From Branchiostoma floridae (taxonomy: Eukaryota; Chordata; Leptocardii; Amphioxiformes; Branchiostomatidae), in NCBI RefSeq assembly GCF_000003815.2, contig NC_049990.1, positions 5,288,626 to 5,352,625 of the forward strand: 64,000 nt of DNA, written 5' to 3'. This document shows positions 47,001 through 59,122 of this stretch, piece after piece; within the stretch, counting starts at the first letter, position 1; every line of letters starts with the position of its first letter. A model generated the notes under the pieces. The model made no database searches and was not told the origin of the DNA. It worked only from the letters and a program-made list of their open reading frames with translations. Made by a program: the position numbers and the translations under genes.

Positions 47001-47919
47001 CTAAACTAGGTACAGGTACAAAACAACAAAATAGCACCAATAGCATAAAAAGGATTGTCACTGACGAAAATTGGTGGATGCTAGCTGAAACGTCTGACCG
47101 TTCCCAAAACCATATCCAGTTGCTTGAGTAACTGCTTTTTGGCGTATCTCATTACCTGGATGTCTAATCTTCATCGACGCATGATCAATAGGTTTTAAAG
47201 TGATGTATACTGTTATAGATTATTGTATACATTACTATTATTATACTGTTACTTTAGTTTGTTGATTGGTAACGTTGTTTATTTTCTATTATTTCTTTGT
47301 TTATACTATTCTGTGTACGTTACTATGTAGTTACAGTGCACGCCTGGAGAGTAGAGTGCTATAGCACTGAGTGTATTCAACATTGTATAAAGAAAACAGA
47401 AATAAACACATAAATAAATACCATAAATGAATAACTACAGTACAGTAATGTGTGAATGCTCACCTCCGAGTAGTGCATGGTCCTGGAGTCACAGATGGTG
47501 TAGTAGAAGCTCGCCGTGTGTTCTAACGTGTGCGGGTCGCCATCGGGCTCCTTCCACGCCGCCACCGGGGTCAGATACACCCCGTTCCCGACCATGTTCT
47601 TCTCCTCCTCCTCGGGAATCCACCATCTGTTGTGAGCTGGACCGCTCCCCTCCCACTCCCAGGCGTCGCCCCCCTCCCCACCACCAGTGGTGGACCTCCT
47701 CACGAACTTGTACTGGAAGATCGCGGGTTCGATTCCCTTGTAGAGTTCGACGTCGCCGACCCAGAAGGACGCCTCTTCGGTGGTCTCGGGTGGGACCGCA
47801 GGGTGCAGGGGGACGGCTTTCGCCAAATTCCATTGTCCCAGCTCCTTCACTGACCCAACCACGGACACCGTAACGTCCTCATCAACGTAGGTGACCAGCC
47901 CGAAGCGTACTTTCACCAT
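44043..47919 (-). CDS. EPM2A: Laforin: CBM20 glycan-binding plus dual-specificity phosphatase
   Basis: Laforin removes phosphate from glycogen and binds malin in vertebrates; its loss causes Lafora disease. Exons: 47919-47464, 46958-46811, 44668-44043; phases match and the product is 409 aa, against 331 in human. Residues 1-125 form the CBM20 module: VGSVKELGQWNLAKAVPL, YKFVRR and WEWEGSGPAHNRWW, with W30, K71 and W89 at glucan-binding positions; the Asp of human HHD appears as Asn97. The phosphatase spans about 150-310: HYSEVVENLWVGSCPR, GVTAVINLQ, a general-acid candidate Asp229 (PANDWD), and the P-loop YCNAGIIRS with Cys260 and Arg266. The family signature is HCNAGVGRS, so His and the second Gly are replaced. 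The last 75 or so residues are an acidic tail with a doubled VEVGQVV unit, absent from human laforin. Human exons 3 and 4 appear fused. Confidence 0.93.
44690..46810 (-). other. Laforin intron 2
   Basis: AT-rich intron with a poly-G run at 45239-45251. No other gene or clear mobile element was identified. Confidence 0.5.
47050..47180 (+). repeat. Dispersed repeat R with hammerhead-like motif, laforin intron 1
   Basis: Motif at 47057-47098: GTCA, CTGACGA, hairpin (weak, with wobbles and one mismatch), GAAA, CGTC, TGAC. It has the intact core and the self-complementary ACGT that the family consensus predicts. Confidence 0.7.
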
Positions 47920-48655
47920 TGTTCCTTCGTCCTATGAGTGCGTGATTCCGCAATAACTCTGGGTTTCACCAGGAATGACGTGCCGAAAGCAGGTCACGGT
48001 CTTGCAGTTTTGGGAACGGCCCGCTCTCGGTCGAAATATGCACCTACAGAAGTTCAGTGTCACATCCGACCTTTACCACGTATGTCATGACTTCTCTCTA
48101 GATGAGAACAACAAATTGAAATTGAAGCAACCGATCGAAGCTATCGCGTCACAAGCCGTTCGTTCTCCCAGACTCCGTTATTTTTGTACGCAGTCCGCTG
48201 TCATAACGCGAAATATGATACAACATCCTCGGGAATAACAATGTAACAACGTGGGGAGGTCTTCTGCCTATATCGGAATACCACAAGGTTATGCCTTAAG
48301 GACTAAGGGATTTCTCCTCATCCCTTAAGCTTCTTAAGTGTGTTGTAGACGTTAAAGATAAGGACACCGTCAGGGCACGCACCAAACCGATAAATGTTTA
48401 AGAGAGTGGTTTCAGTATCGCGCAAAGACCTTTGCACTATTTATGGGGGTCCGGACCATATCGGACCGCTGTCGGGATGGAATGGGGCCAAACTGCGCAT
48501 ATAAGCGCCAGTGGTAAATACCTAGTCGGGAAGTAAGGTGAGAGAGACACCCTGACGCCTGTCACGTACATGTACTGCCTATAGGGCGGTACCGCTGCGA
48601 AACGTGTTTATGAGCTATTATAACGTTAAACGTCCATTTAAACATCAGCAATGGC

Positions 48656-48947
48656 TAGCCTCCTTCACCGGCGTCTCTGGGAAGCTTGGCAATTTTTTTN
48701 NNNNNNNNNNNNNNNNNNNNNNNNNNNNNNNNNNNNNNNNNNNNNNNNNNNNNNNNNNNNNNNNNNNNNNNNNNNNNNNNNNNNNNNNNNNNNNNNNNNG
48801 CTTTCCGGTGTATATTTCTTTCCCGGCATATATTCCTTTCCCGGCATAATATTCCCGGTTAAAAATCGCGAATCGACCTACCCCCCCCCCCCCAAAAAAA
48901 AAAAAAAAAATTGCCAAGCTTCCCAGAGACGCCGGTAAAGGAGGCTA
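48656..48947. mobile_element. TIR transposon with 9-bp target duplication, containing the gap
   Basis: Ends TAGCCTCCTTCACCGGCGTC and inverse, with TIRs of about 42 bases reaching CTTGGCAATTTTTTT. The direct repeat AGCAATGGC flanks both sides (48647-48655, 48948-48956). A 9-bp duplication is typical of Mutator-like elements. The interior has poly-C and poly-A runs and the run of N, so the true length is unknown. Confidence 0.75.
48700..48799. other. Assembly gap, 100 N
   Basis: Exactly 100 N, the usual size of a placeholder. Frames reported across it are meaningless. Confidence 0.99.
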
Positions 48948-49539
48948 AGCAATGGCTATATTTCTTCAGAACTGATGAGGTTTTCAACTTATTCCTGCGA
49001 CCTTATTAGTTGTTTTCCAAAGCAATCTCTCTTCATTGAAGCACCCAATGTCATGATATTTGTATATAATCCAATAGAATTGTACAAAAAAATATTCCCG
49101 TTATCGTCACACCAACGGACTTGATTCATTTGCAGTTTCCATTTTATCACCGTCCTTTACATGATACCCTATAAAATAATGTTTGCTATTTCAGTCAGAT
49201 GATTTTTACCGAAAGGTGAGGGGCCACACTCGATGACGGGCCGCTATTTGCGGTGTCAAGGGCGGCTGGACTTTGGCACCTGTCAATGAAAACCCATAGG
49301 GTTGATCAATTGAGGATAGGGGTATTGTGGTGAGGGATGGGGTACAGTTTTGTCGTTTGATGCACCACGTGTAAAAAATTTGAAATAATCTTTCTTTTTT
49401 CCTTCTATATCTGTTTATTCTTTTATCAAATGCTTTGACATGATAAAAATAGAAATTGATAGAAGTAAAAATGATAATATAAATGAAGTCAACACATAGA
49501 TTCTTTGATAATTTTCTTGCCAAAACCCCGCTACATTCT

Positions 49540-49840
49540 CTCATTGATAGGTGCACCGTGGCGTCTAAAAGCATTGCCCCGTTTACAGACATTAAGTGTA
49601 TCATGGTGCAAACCGTGGCATGTAGCCAGCTCAAACACATACTACGTGTTGTACGTGTGAAACACGGGCTGCAAACACGTTAATCCATGTCTGGCCATAC
49701 ATCACTGCAACTGGCACGTCGTTAAAAATTGGAGAGCCACACCATCGTCCTGTAGACTCCAGGACTCCAGGAAGAATAGCGATACTACATTTAGTATCAC
49801 TAATGGAGATCCCAATAAAACAAACAAACAAACAAACGTC
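49540..49840 (+). mobile_element. LINE-like 3' tail
   Basis: Ends GATACTACATTTAGTATCAC, TAATGGAGATCCCAATAAA and a (CAAA)n tail. This is the typical 3' end of a truncated CR1-type non-LTR retrotransposon; no reverse transcriptase sequence is present. Confidence 0.55.
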
Positions 49841-52520
49841 ACTATGCAAACATTACGTCCTTAACCTTTTAGCACACCTGGTTTGAATCGAACGTCGAAA
49901 ACATTAACGTCTTACAAATAATTCTATTGTTAAATAAAAAAAAGAACGTTTAGCTTTTATCTTCTAACGTGTGTACACCGATTTAGCGTAGCGTGTGCCC
50001 GAACATGTACTATCATATAGTGGTAAGTCACCCCTAACTATGAATCTGACGGTTGGGAGTTATAACTCTGGCTGGCCGACACGCTACTGGAAATGGTTAC
50101 ATTCCTTAGAACCGGGCGTTAAAAGTCGTTACCCACTGTACTACGTGCTTGTCGAAATGAGCTGGGGGAAAATTTCTTCGTGAAAGCGACCCGACGTGTT
50201 CCTAACGTCTGTTACTCCTGGAACGATCATCTAGTTTGAGGACACTGTCCTTCATATTCAATCATTTTCACCAGTGGAGATTCTCTAGTCCCCACATCTG
50301 GCAAGAACTTTTAGAAACAGATTTGAACTCAGATTTGTAATAAGGGTGAGGTTCGCGTGGCGACCTACTTGCGACATACCATACCGTGTCTCGCCAATTA
50401 TGCTTGAGCAAAGTTGCTATCCAAGCCTTCCTGCTGGACCAACGCCATGTGTCGACAGGGGTCCCCACCACGCCCGCGCGCAGTCTCTTGAAGTTCTTGC
50501 CTGGTCCTGGCTGAGCACTATGCTGGAAGTCCGCTCACACCATAGGTGTCTTTTGCATGAATTTTCATATATATATGAATAGTAAGAATGATAAGAATAA
50601 TGACTTTGGCCTTAACTAGCCTGTATAATTCATGACGTTTCCGACAGTTTTTTAATGACACTCTGCTGATTCGTTGTCATTTCCCCCCAAATTCATTGTG
50701 GAATATTGTCGTTAAATGTTCAATATCAATATTGTAATAATCAAGTACACTATTTTTTCACGCCAACTTTTGTTATATAAAATGTGCGTAAAAATGTAAC
50801 CTTCTGTTAGATAGCGAGACATCTGAACAATTTCAGAGCCGAATTCAGCCGAAATTGCAGTTCCCAGGAATACCTATTATGCCCGTCCTTGGTGCTGAAC
50901 GTGCCATCACGTGACACTGCAAACAGGTTTCCTCAGCTTTACTCGTGTTTTATCACTGTATTCAAACGTAAAGAACGATATAATGAAACAAAGAAACTTT
51001 GATATTTTCCTGCTTGTCTCCTTACACGTTTAGCAGACATTTGATCATCGGCACTCTGGTTAACGTTATGTTGTTTATTGCCTTTCTTTAGAAAGAGAAG
51101 CCACATGAGCTAGAACTACATCAGCCGCACAAGACTTCCATACTCACAATATATAGTTTTACGATTATACCTGAAACAAATGAGTGCTCGGTTTTTCCCA
51201 GTGAAAGTTAGATGAAGAAATTCACCATGTCTGTTGACAACAACAAATAGTTTTATTCCAGTAGCGTCATGGTAAGCTATAAACCGTTAACGTTGCACGT
51301 AGACATTCTATAACTCTTTATGCTTAGCTTCGAGGTCCCCAGTTTTATATTTTTCCTGGATGGTCTCATTCCAAGCGACCGGAGGACATTCTATAAGCGA
51401 CAGTCAGAGTCTGTGCAAACAATCATGAAAGACGATATCTCGACCTGGCAAACATGGGCATACGTTATCTTCCCGCCATTTTAGGGGCCGCGTAAATAAT
51501 TATGCGGGCGCTTTAAATCATTTCGTAAACATTAGATCATGACATTGTCTTTGTTTGGAATGAAATACTGATTGATTATATATTATGTATGTATTAGTGT
51601 CGCTCAATCAAAACTTGGAAAAGAATTAATTACAGAAATTTGTGTTGTCTGCATAACACCCCTTTTGCTTAGTGGACCACCCCGTTTTTAACCCCTGACC
51701 TTCAGCCATCAATATATTTTGCTGCGACGCGAATCCTTCGATACTGTACGGTAAGATTTGCCCCGTGTTTGTGAGCTTGTTGTTTTTCTAGTGCCACTGT
51801 AGTGTCAAGCAAAGGACTCCCAGTCCCACGGTAAGGCTTCTTGTACTTTCTGTGGCGAATCTTTCGTTAAGGGACGCTTTAGCAGTCATACCGTCCTAAA
51901 AATAGCATCTCTTGGGTAGGGGAGGGGGGCGGAATTTTGAGTATTTGGCTGCACGGGACGGACATGTTCTGTTACCGCTGTCGTCTGGCACTGTGCTAAA
52001 TACGTAGTGGCCTGCTTTTGCAGTCGAGATAGTAAGCCAGAAAAGGCACGAGAAATTTGTTGGAAATTTTGGATATAACGTTAACGTTATATGCAGTCAT
52101 AATCTACATAATCAATATGATGTTCTTGCGGCATGATATTTGTGTCATACTGTCTGTACTTTCATGCATATTCATAACTGTCCGTGAGTAATACAACATG
52201 GGTGCAAGGGCTGTGTCAAAGGGCTGTGCCCACATGTGGTTAGTCAATATAATAAAGATGTTACTCTGTAGACGTTATGTATAAGAGTTGTCTTAATTTA
52301 GCCGTGGGGCGACTGTTGTGTTAGGACTATTGCATGCAGTCTTATACATTAACCCTACCATTACCAACAGTCGCGGATGGGTGTGTTGAGGCAAATGAAC
52401 AAATCGCTGAGTAACCATGCCGCTGCACTAATCCTCAGAACTCTTGCTTGGCGTCCCTGACTTCCTAGCAGCCTCATGTGCCAGGGCATATTTCAGGAGA
52501 CAAATTGAATAAGGGCTTGT
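49841..52520. other. Upstream region of TSSC4, no other gene seen
   Basis: A possible untranslated first exon ends at donor CCCACG|GTAAGG (51830). No coding exon other than TSSC4 was recognised here. Confidence 0.35.
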
Positions 52521-52860
52521 AATTCTCTCATTTCTCTGTTTCTAGTTCAAACTCAAAGATGTCAGGGAAGCAAGATGGCGACAAGGAGCGGGAGGGCTAC
52601 TCCATCCTCAAAGTACTATAAGTTGGATCCTACCTCTGGCCAGAGACAAATGAAATTAGAGCTTGTAATTCTGTCATTTTTCTGTTTCCAGTTCAAACTC
52701 AAAGATGTCGTCAGGGAAGCAAGATGGCGACAAGGAGCGGGAGGGCTACGCCATCCACTAAGTACTCAGTTGGATCCTATATCTAGACAACTAAATGCAG
52801 AGCTATCTGTAATTTTTTTCTCACTAGTTCAAACTCAAAGATGTCGTCAGGGAAGCAAGA
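52520..52860 (+). repeat. Triplicated 5' exon edge of TSSC4
   Basis: The unit (pyrimidine tract, AG, TTCAAACTCAAAG, ATG and about 50 coding bases) occurs three times with ATG at 52559, 52705 and 52841, spaced 146 and 136 bases. The first two copies keep acceptors (TTTCTAG, TTTCCAG) but stop after about 20 and 18 codons. Only the third continues into the conserved protein. Confidence 0.85.
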
Positions 52861-55636
52861 TGGCGACAAGGAGCAGGAGGGCTACTCCATCCACAACCCG
52901 GGAAACCCGGACTTCCAGCGCCGCATGGCCTCAGCCTTCGGCAACCTGGAGCATCTGAATCCCGGCGGGGGGCGGACACAAGAACGGGACTCCCGCGGTC
53001 CCTGGCAGCGTCCCCCCGCCCCCGACTATGTGGTCAACCCCAACAGGTGGACCCACTACAGCCTTCAGGGTGACCCTGTTTTTTATTAGGCTATCATAGG
53101 TACGATTACTGACTTCTATCTGTTTAGTATAAACTTGAACATTCTAGTAATTTCTACAGTTAAAAAGTGCATACGTCGATGAAGGTTAGACATCCAGCCT
53201 AGACATGAAGGTTAGACTACAGCCTTCAGGGTGACCCTGTTTTTTTATTTATCATAGGTACGATTACTGACTTTTATATGTTTAGTATAAACTTGAAAGT
53301 TCAACAAGTAAAAAGTTTTTTTGTTTGTTTGTTTGAACCTTTGTTTATTCATGAAAGCTCAAGTTGACCAGCAGGCTGCTTTTCATTGAGGTCATAAGGG
53401 GAGAGGCAAGGGTCAGACAACGAGAGATACAGTTTAAAGTATCAGACAACGAGAGATACAGTTTAAAGTCCTAATAAGTCTTATAAGCCTATTTACATAA
53501 TTTTACATACATGGTACAAAACAAATAATAGCGAGAGACAAAGTCCATACTTCGATGAAGGTTAGACATCCAAGTAATAAGATACGCCAAAAAGCGGTTA
53601 CTCAAGCAACTGGATATGATTTTGGAAACGGTCAGACGTTTCAAACAACATCCGTTGTTTTTCGTCAGTGACACGGGAGAAATCTTGTTGTCAGGGTTTT
53701 TATATATCCTAGCTGTGAATTGATATGCAAAAGAGATCTAGTTAGAAAACAGGTTTATCCTAACTATATGAATTAATATGTAAAAAGGGGAGGAGGACGA
53801 ATTTTCAAAAGTCCAATATCATACATGTAGGTACGATTGAATTCAACACCATTCATGTGCATATCGTTAATTAGTTTAGTCTACAGACATTAAGATTAAA
53901 ATTCTAATTCATTTAAGGGAGTTGGGTTTATTTTAGAAGTACGTAATGGTTTTAGGACCTTGGCAACAAAAGCATTTATTGATTGAAAAATCTGTAACGT
54001 ATTTCATGTGTGAAAATGTAGCTGTGTGCCAAGTAAGTTCCGAAGCAATCGTTGTTCATATTTCATGGTATTAAGTGCAACGTGTGCATGTCTTTAATTA
54101 GTTTACAGTCGTTAGACTCCCAATTCATTTTCGGTAGTTGGACTCATTTCCTAAGCTTATATTGATTTTCATTTCTACGAACTTGGCAATGGAAGTATTC
54201 CTTGATTGGAAAAGAGGAATTTATTTCATTTGTAGCAATATTACGTAACTCAGTTGTGTGCCAAGTATGTTCCAGAGTAAGATTTTTCCATACATTAAAG
54301 TATTGATAATCTATGAAATCAGATAAATCAGGCTCCATATCTCTAATGGCAATGTAGATCAAATACGCTAGATACATTAATGCTTACAGAGAATAGTCTC
54401 ATCAGCAAAAGCTTCAGTTGCCCACGATTTCAATCGCTTAAATATATGATCATAGGAGGAAAAGCAAGCAGTAAATGGCATGAGTAAAAACTTCCAAAAA
54501 AACATGTCACATGCTGTAAATGCTAAAGGGTGTAAATTATCATTGATATGAGGTGAATTGGTACTTTCCATGCAAATACCGAGTGGGTCCTTAAGTTTAG
54601 CTGTGTCTGTTCTGTGACTTCTTGACTTCTCACACACTCAAAAGGCTAAAGACTGGAAAGTATCATTGATATGGGTGAATTGGTAAGTTTTATATTGATA
54701 TCTTTCAGCACAAACACCAAGCAGATCGTTATTAACTGTGTCTTTTCTGTGATTTGTTCTTACCTTACAGAAGAAGAAGATCTGAACGACCAGACCAACC
54801 GAGCCGCCGCGCTGGACTTTCTGGCAGACCTCCGCAGACGACACAACGACGCTCAGCCCCTCAACATCTTCGAAGACTCCGACTCCAAAGAGGAGGAGGA
54901 AGACGAAGAAGAAGATGAAGAAGATCAGAAGGATGAAGAGGATGGAGAAAGAAAGAAAGAAGAAGACAAGAAGGGAGAGAAGAAAGAAGCCGCCAAACAA
55001 CAGTGTCCCCCCAAGTCGTCCAGCAGACCGTGGGACCCGGAAGGCCGTGTGGGCAGACACAACCTCCCCCCTCCTCCCCCGATGATGTTGATAAACCCCC
55101 CGCTCAGCGTCCACTCCTCCCTCTCCAAGCGCCCCATGCAGAGCGTCCCCCTCCCGAAGACGTCCGGCAGCGCGGCTCTACCCAAGGCGGAGGTGAGACC
55201 ATCCGTCGGCAACACCGCCCCGGACACCACCTACTTCAGACCAACCTTCCAGCCCAGATGGAACCGCGCCGGCGACCACCAGGGAGGGAAGACGGATGTT
55301 GGAACGGCCGGTGCCCCCCCTCCGGACAATGGGAACAAACCGGACAGCGCGTCGCGCTGGATGAGCGGGACCTACACCATGCCGGAGTACAGAGTCGGCC
55401 AGAAGAGGAAGGCCTCTCGACCCACAAGGCAGGCCTCAGATGTTGGCCAGAAGGAACAGCCTGCCGCCATGGGCCTCCAACATCTCCAGTGGTATGATGA
55501 TGAGGATGATGAAGATGACGATGCGGTACCCACTGGTGTATCTTGGGAAGCCTCAACAGAGCGGCCTTCAGAGGATACCTCTTCACACACAGCAAAGAAG
55601 GCTAAGAAGAACATTCGCCCGCGTCATGATGACTAG
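52841..55636 (+). CDS. TSSC4: TSSC4 homologue (U5 snRNP assembly factor), two coding exons
   Basis: TSSC4 is known to bind PRPF8 and help U5 and tri-snRNP assembly in the nucleus. Exons 52841-53069 and 54771-55636 join in phase (Q|E) to give 364 aa, against about 329 in human. Family blocks: NPDFQRRMASAFGNLEHL (residues 22-39), PAPDYVVNPNRWTHYSLQ (59-76) and LNDQTNRAAALDFLADL (81-97), matching recalled human VPDYVAHPERWTKYSL and QSNQATALAFL. Then follow an acidic/Lys run (about 115-155), Pro-rich and disordered sequence, and a second acidic run before a basic end (KKAKKNIRPRHDD). The frame upstream of 54771 is intronic. The start at 52841 is chosen as the last of three duplicated ATG regions and the only one that continues. 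Probably expressed broadly; not shown by the sequence. Confidence 0.88.
53050..53310 (+). repeat. Duplicated 3' edge of TSSC4 exon 1
   Basis: CTACAGCCTTCAGGGTGACC with the donor and the next 90 bases (ATCATAGGTACGATTACTGA, GTTTAGTATAAACTTGAA) is repeated about 160 bases downstream at 53217. The copy keeps the AGG|GTGACC site but has no upstream exon body. Confidence 0.8.
53525..53760 (-). repeat. Dispersed repeat R with best hammerhead-like motif, TSSC4 intron
   Basis: Motif at 53631-53672, minus strand: GTCA, CTGACGA, hairpin AAACAAC/GTTGTTT with GGAT loop, GAAA, CGTC, TGAC. All core positions are intact. Confidence 0.75.
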
Positions 55637-58600
55637 CGATAGGAACGTTTGAAACTTAGGGGAAACATTTAGGGAACCTATCACTGATCACGATCAGTCT
55701 TAATTATATGATATACATTCAAACCTTACATAGCAAAAGCAGTCCTTGTCAGATGAACAACAGACATATAGCAAAATGTCAAACTTGCTAGGAGGTCTAG
55801 CTCGTGTTTGACACTGAAAAGCAGTTCTGTTACCAGCTACTTAGATACAGATATTTGTCACAAACAGATAGTTTACCATCCTCACATACATGTACACTTT
55901 CATTAATGATAAAAATGTATGGTACGTTTCCTTTTTACTTTGTAATGGGGTATTTTTTGTACAAGTGTTTGAATAGACTTGGAATTACAATTTTTGAAAT
56001 ATTGTTACATCTTTGTGTTCCAGTTTTAAGGAACTTTTGAAATGATGCAAGTTAAATGCATGTTTATTTTGCATTTTTGTAAATTATATAATTTCTATTC
56101 AATTAGACTTTGAATTTGCAATAGGGAGATACCATGTTTTTTTTTACTATTGCATTATATCTTGATGTGCCAATGTATATATATTTGCTTTTGAGTGAGA
56201 TTGTAATCATAACTTTTCGTAGTAAGGTAGGAATTCAAAAGATATTGTTCAATAAGGTATCAAAGCTACCATCAGCCAGTTTGCATGGTTTCCATTTCCT
56301 TTTAATTGCTGTGGTTTTAAGCTATCAAGATTGAAGTTAGTGTGAACAAATTGAAGAAACATCGAATCATGTTCTTGAGCGTAAAAACAGAAACAAGAGC
56401 TTTTGTTCAAGAGATTGAATGCGTAGTGTCACCTTTAAGTATTTATTACAAAGATCTTGCCAATGTTTTTGTGTAACAATATTCAAGTGTAACTTTCAAC
56501 ATCAAGGAAAACATTTCATGATGAACAGCACTGGTCATGGAATGGTCGACAATCCACCGACTCTATGATGTCACAATTATGCAGATAGAACACATGACTT
56601 GTTGATCAGTGGATCATAAGTTGCAGAAAGTTTATGGCGTCCCCCGTCTCAATTAAGGGCTGGGTTATTATTCCTCACAATCATTCCTTTATACAGACGG
56701 AGGATGCCGTAAACTTTCTGCAACTGTTGATCCACTATTCCTCTTTGCTGTAAATTACAGTTGAATCTTACTACAGAATGAGTTTTACTAATATAGACAA
56801 ACATTCTAGTAAATTTCTGCTTGGTTTAACGGTTTAAACTCTCTACAGAGCAAATACAAGACATAGAACCCTTGGGGATGGACCCCTTGTAGTGAGACTG
56901 GCTCCACTCTGAAGGGTGATGTAACAATACACAACATGGAGTAATGAGACTTTTGCCTGGGCTTTTTAACAAGCATGTACTAATAATGAAAGCAGGACAC
57001 TCAGATGTTTCATTTAAAGCATGTAAATTGCCAGGACACACCCTTGAAGCCAGAGCAAGCCGGTTCTTTTAATGAAATTATATTAGTCCATTACTATATT
57101 GTAGTTGTTACGTATTGGACTATTGTACTTGTGCATGACGTGATATTAGAGAGACTACTAGATCCTCTCTTTGTGTGTATATGCTGATCATGAATGAACA
57201 GTATCCCGAAAAGGGACATTTTTCTCTGACAATTACAAACGACGTATCTTTGTGATGTTTATCTGATCTGTTGATGAGTTGTCAGGATAAGATAATAAAC
57301 AATTGATGTATGAAACCGTGTTTTTAATGGTGTCATCACTGTGGACATGTTTGAGTATTCTCCAAGCACAGAAAAGGCTGGATGGTTTTTAATTTCTATT
57401 TCGTCTTTTTGTTTTCTTTTTGGCAAGTGGACAACTAAAACTGACAAGATAGAAAGCAAGATAAAAATACCTTAAAAAGTCCAAAACCACCCAGAGCCTT
57501 ACCTCTGCTTGGAGAATAATGTTAAGGGATCACATACTAGTACACAGGCGGGACGCCTTATTTGGTGCCTCACATACCGACCATAACTCTCCCCAAATAA
57601 AGCGCAACTGGGCTCTGATATTTCACACTGGGTCTGTATAAAGACATCACAAGCTTGTCCTTATAAAACCTGGTTTGATCAAAAATAAAATGTATATGAT
57701 CATAATTTAGCAAATTTTATGTGCTGTGTTGAATTTGGATGTTGTTTGGGACTTGCAAAATAACTTGTCCTCAAATCTTAAACATCTCTGAAAAACTGAG
57801 AAATCTACAAAATGTACTCGGCAAGCTCCACCATGCGTCCTGAGGTAGTACTGCAGGACGTCCACTGCAAAAATTGGCAAAATATTGCCTTGGCTGTTTT
57901 GGAAACCACTGGGTAGACTTGAACATATACATGTAGTGGTTCCTTTGTGCCAAATAGATCCGAGATATCAAAACTGGAAGTTCAACTGCAGTACCGTACT
58001 GTAGAAAGCTGCTAGGAGGCCCATTATTGAACTTGAACTTTGTATGTTGATGAAGGTTAAACAACCAGGTAATAAGATACACTAAATAATAGTCACTCAA
58101 GCAACTGGGTATGATTTTGAAAACAGATATGTGTTTCAGATAGCATCTACTGTCTTTTGACACGCCATTTACAGCTCAAATTATGCTGTCCATAAACACA
58201 GGAAAGTGTAGGGGGAAATATTACAGAAAACCAAGACATGTCATGCCAAACCAGCTGTCAACCAATCAGAGAATAGGCTTTCCGTTTTCAAAAGCTGTCT
58301 CGCATGTATAAGGGTAACCTCATAAATATTTATAAGCAGGTCTGTCAGGAACTAAGGGTGACGGTTGAAAGAAAAGAGTACATCCAGACCGGCAGTTTGG
58401 CTGTTGGATGTCCCTGCGTAGGAGGATGGATGCCCATGGCATAGTACCAAAGCAAATGCCAGAAGATTAGTGTTGCAGCGCCCCCTGTTGAACCATGGTG
58501 CAGGTGCACTTAAGAAAGTGCATCATGTTACCAGAGCCTAGCCAACGAACTATATCTATCTTAAATTTGAAAAATTAGCTTAATCTCTGCCTAACATAAA

Positions 58601-59122
58601 AATGCATGTTGCAACTAAAGCATTACTATTGTCAAGGAGGTATAGTCTCTCTATAAACTCCTTGCTATTGCAAGGCATCACCAAAAATGATGCATGGGTT
58701 GAAGACAAATTTTAGGCCATTTTATTCTATGAAAGTTAATTTGCCTTTACAGCATGGTGAACAGAATTATCAAAATTGATACATTGTACAAAATTGTTTG
58801 AAACTAGCTTCCAAGTTTACTTCGGATACCTTTTCTAAGATCAAAGATACAATTTCAAACAAATATCATGTTCATACAAATACTTCAAATTGCCCTTTTT
58901 GCATTACATTTGTATTTAGTATATAAAACAACCTTTTTGCACTATCAAAATACATAACAATATGCAACCTTATTGGTAGATCCTTTTTGTCTAGTTATAT
59001 GTAAAAGGGGTATTTTGACAAAATGTGGACACGACAAAAATATGACAGAAAACATAGTCTACTCAAATAAAGGCACAGTTGTCACTTTACTGTTGTTCTT
59101 GCAATATTCTTTTTTGACTCTT
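55637..59122. other. TSSC4 3' region and convergent intergenic stretch
   Basis: A plausible distal TSSC4 poly(A) signal AATAAA is near 57293. Also seen: a CTCCAAGCAGA-type element end near 57505, repeat R (degraded, 58030-58165) and a relative of the intron-4 MITE at 58230-58430. TTTATT near 58717 could be the minus-strand poly(A) signal of RNASEH2B. No further gene seen. Confidence 0.45.
56608..56736. repeat. Palindromic MITE downstream of TSSC4
   Basis: AGTGGATCATAAGTTGCAGA and its inverse, with arms of about 42 bases through TTTATGGCGTCCCCCGTCT. Confidence 0.7.

Noticed and set aside
48604..48938. Four frames crossing the run of N
   Set aside because: Artefacts of translating gap characters.
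54671..54770. N-terminal extension of the TSSC4 exon 2 frame (start at 54671)
   Set aside because: The strong acceptor TACCTTACAG at 54770 and the phase match with exon 1, which carries conserved family blocks, show this part is intron.
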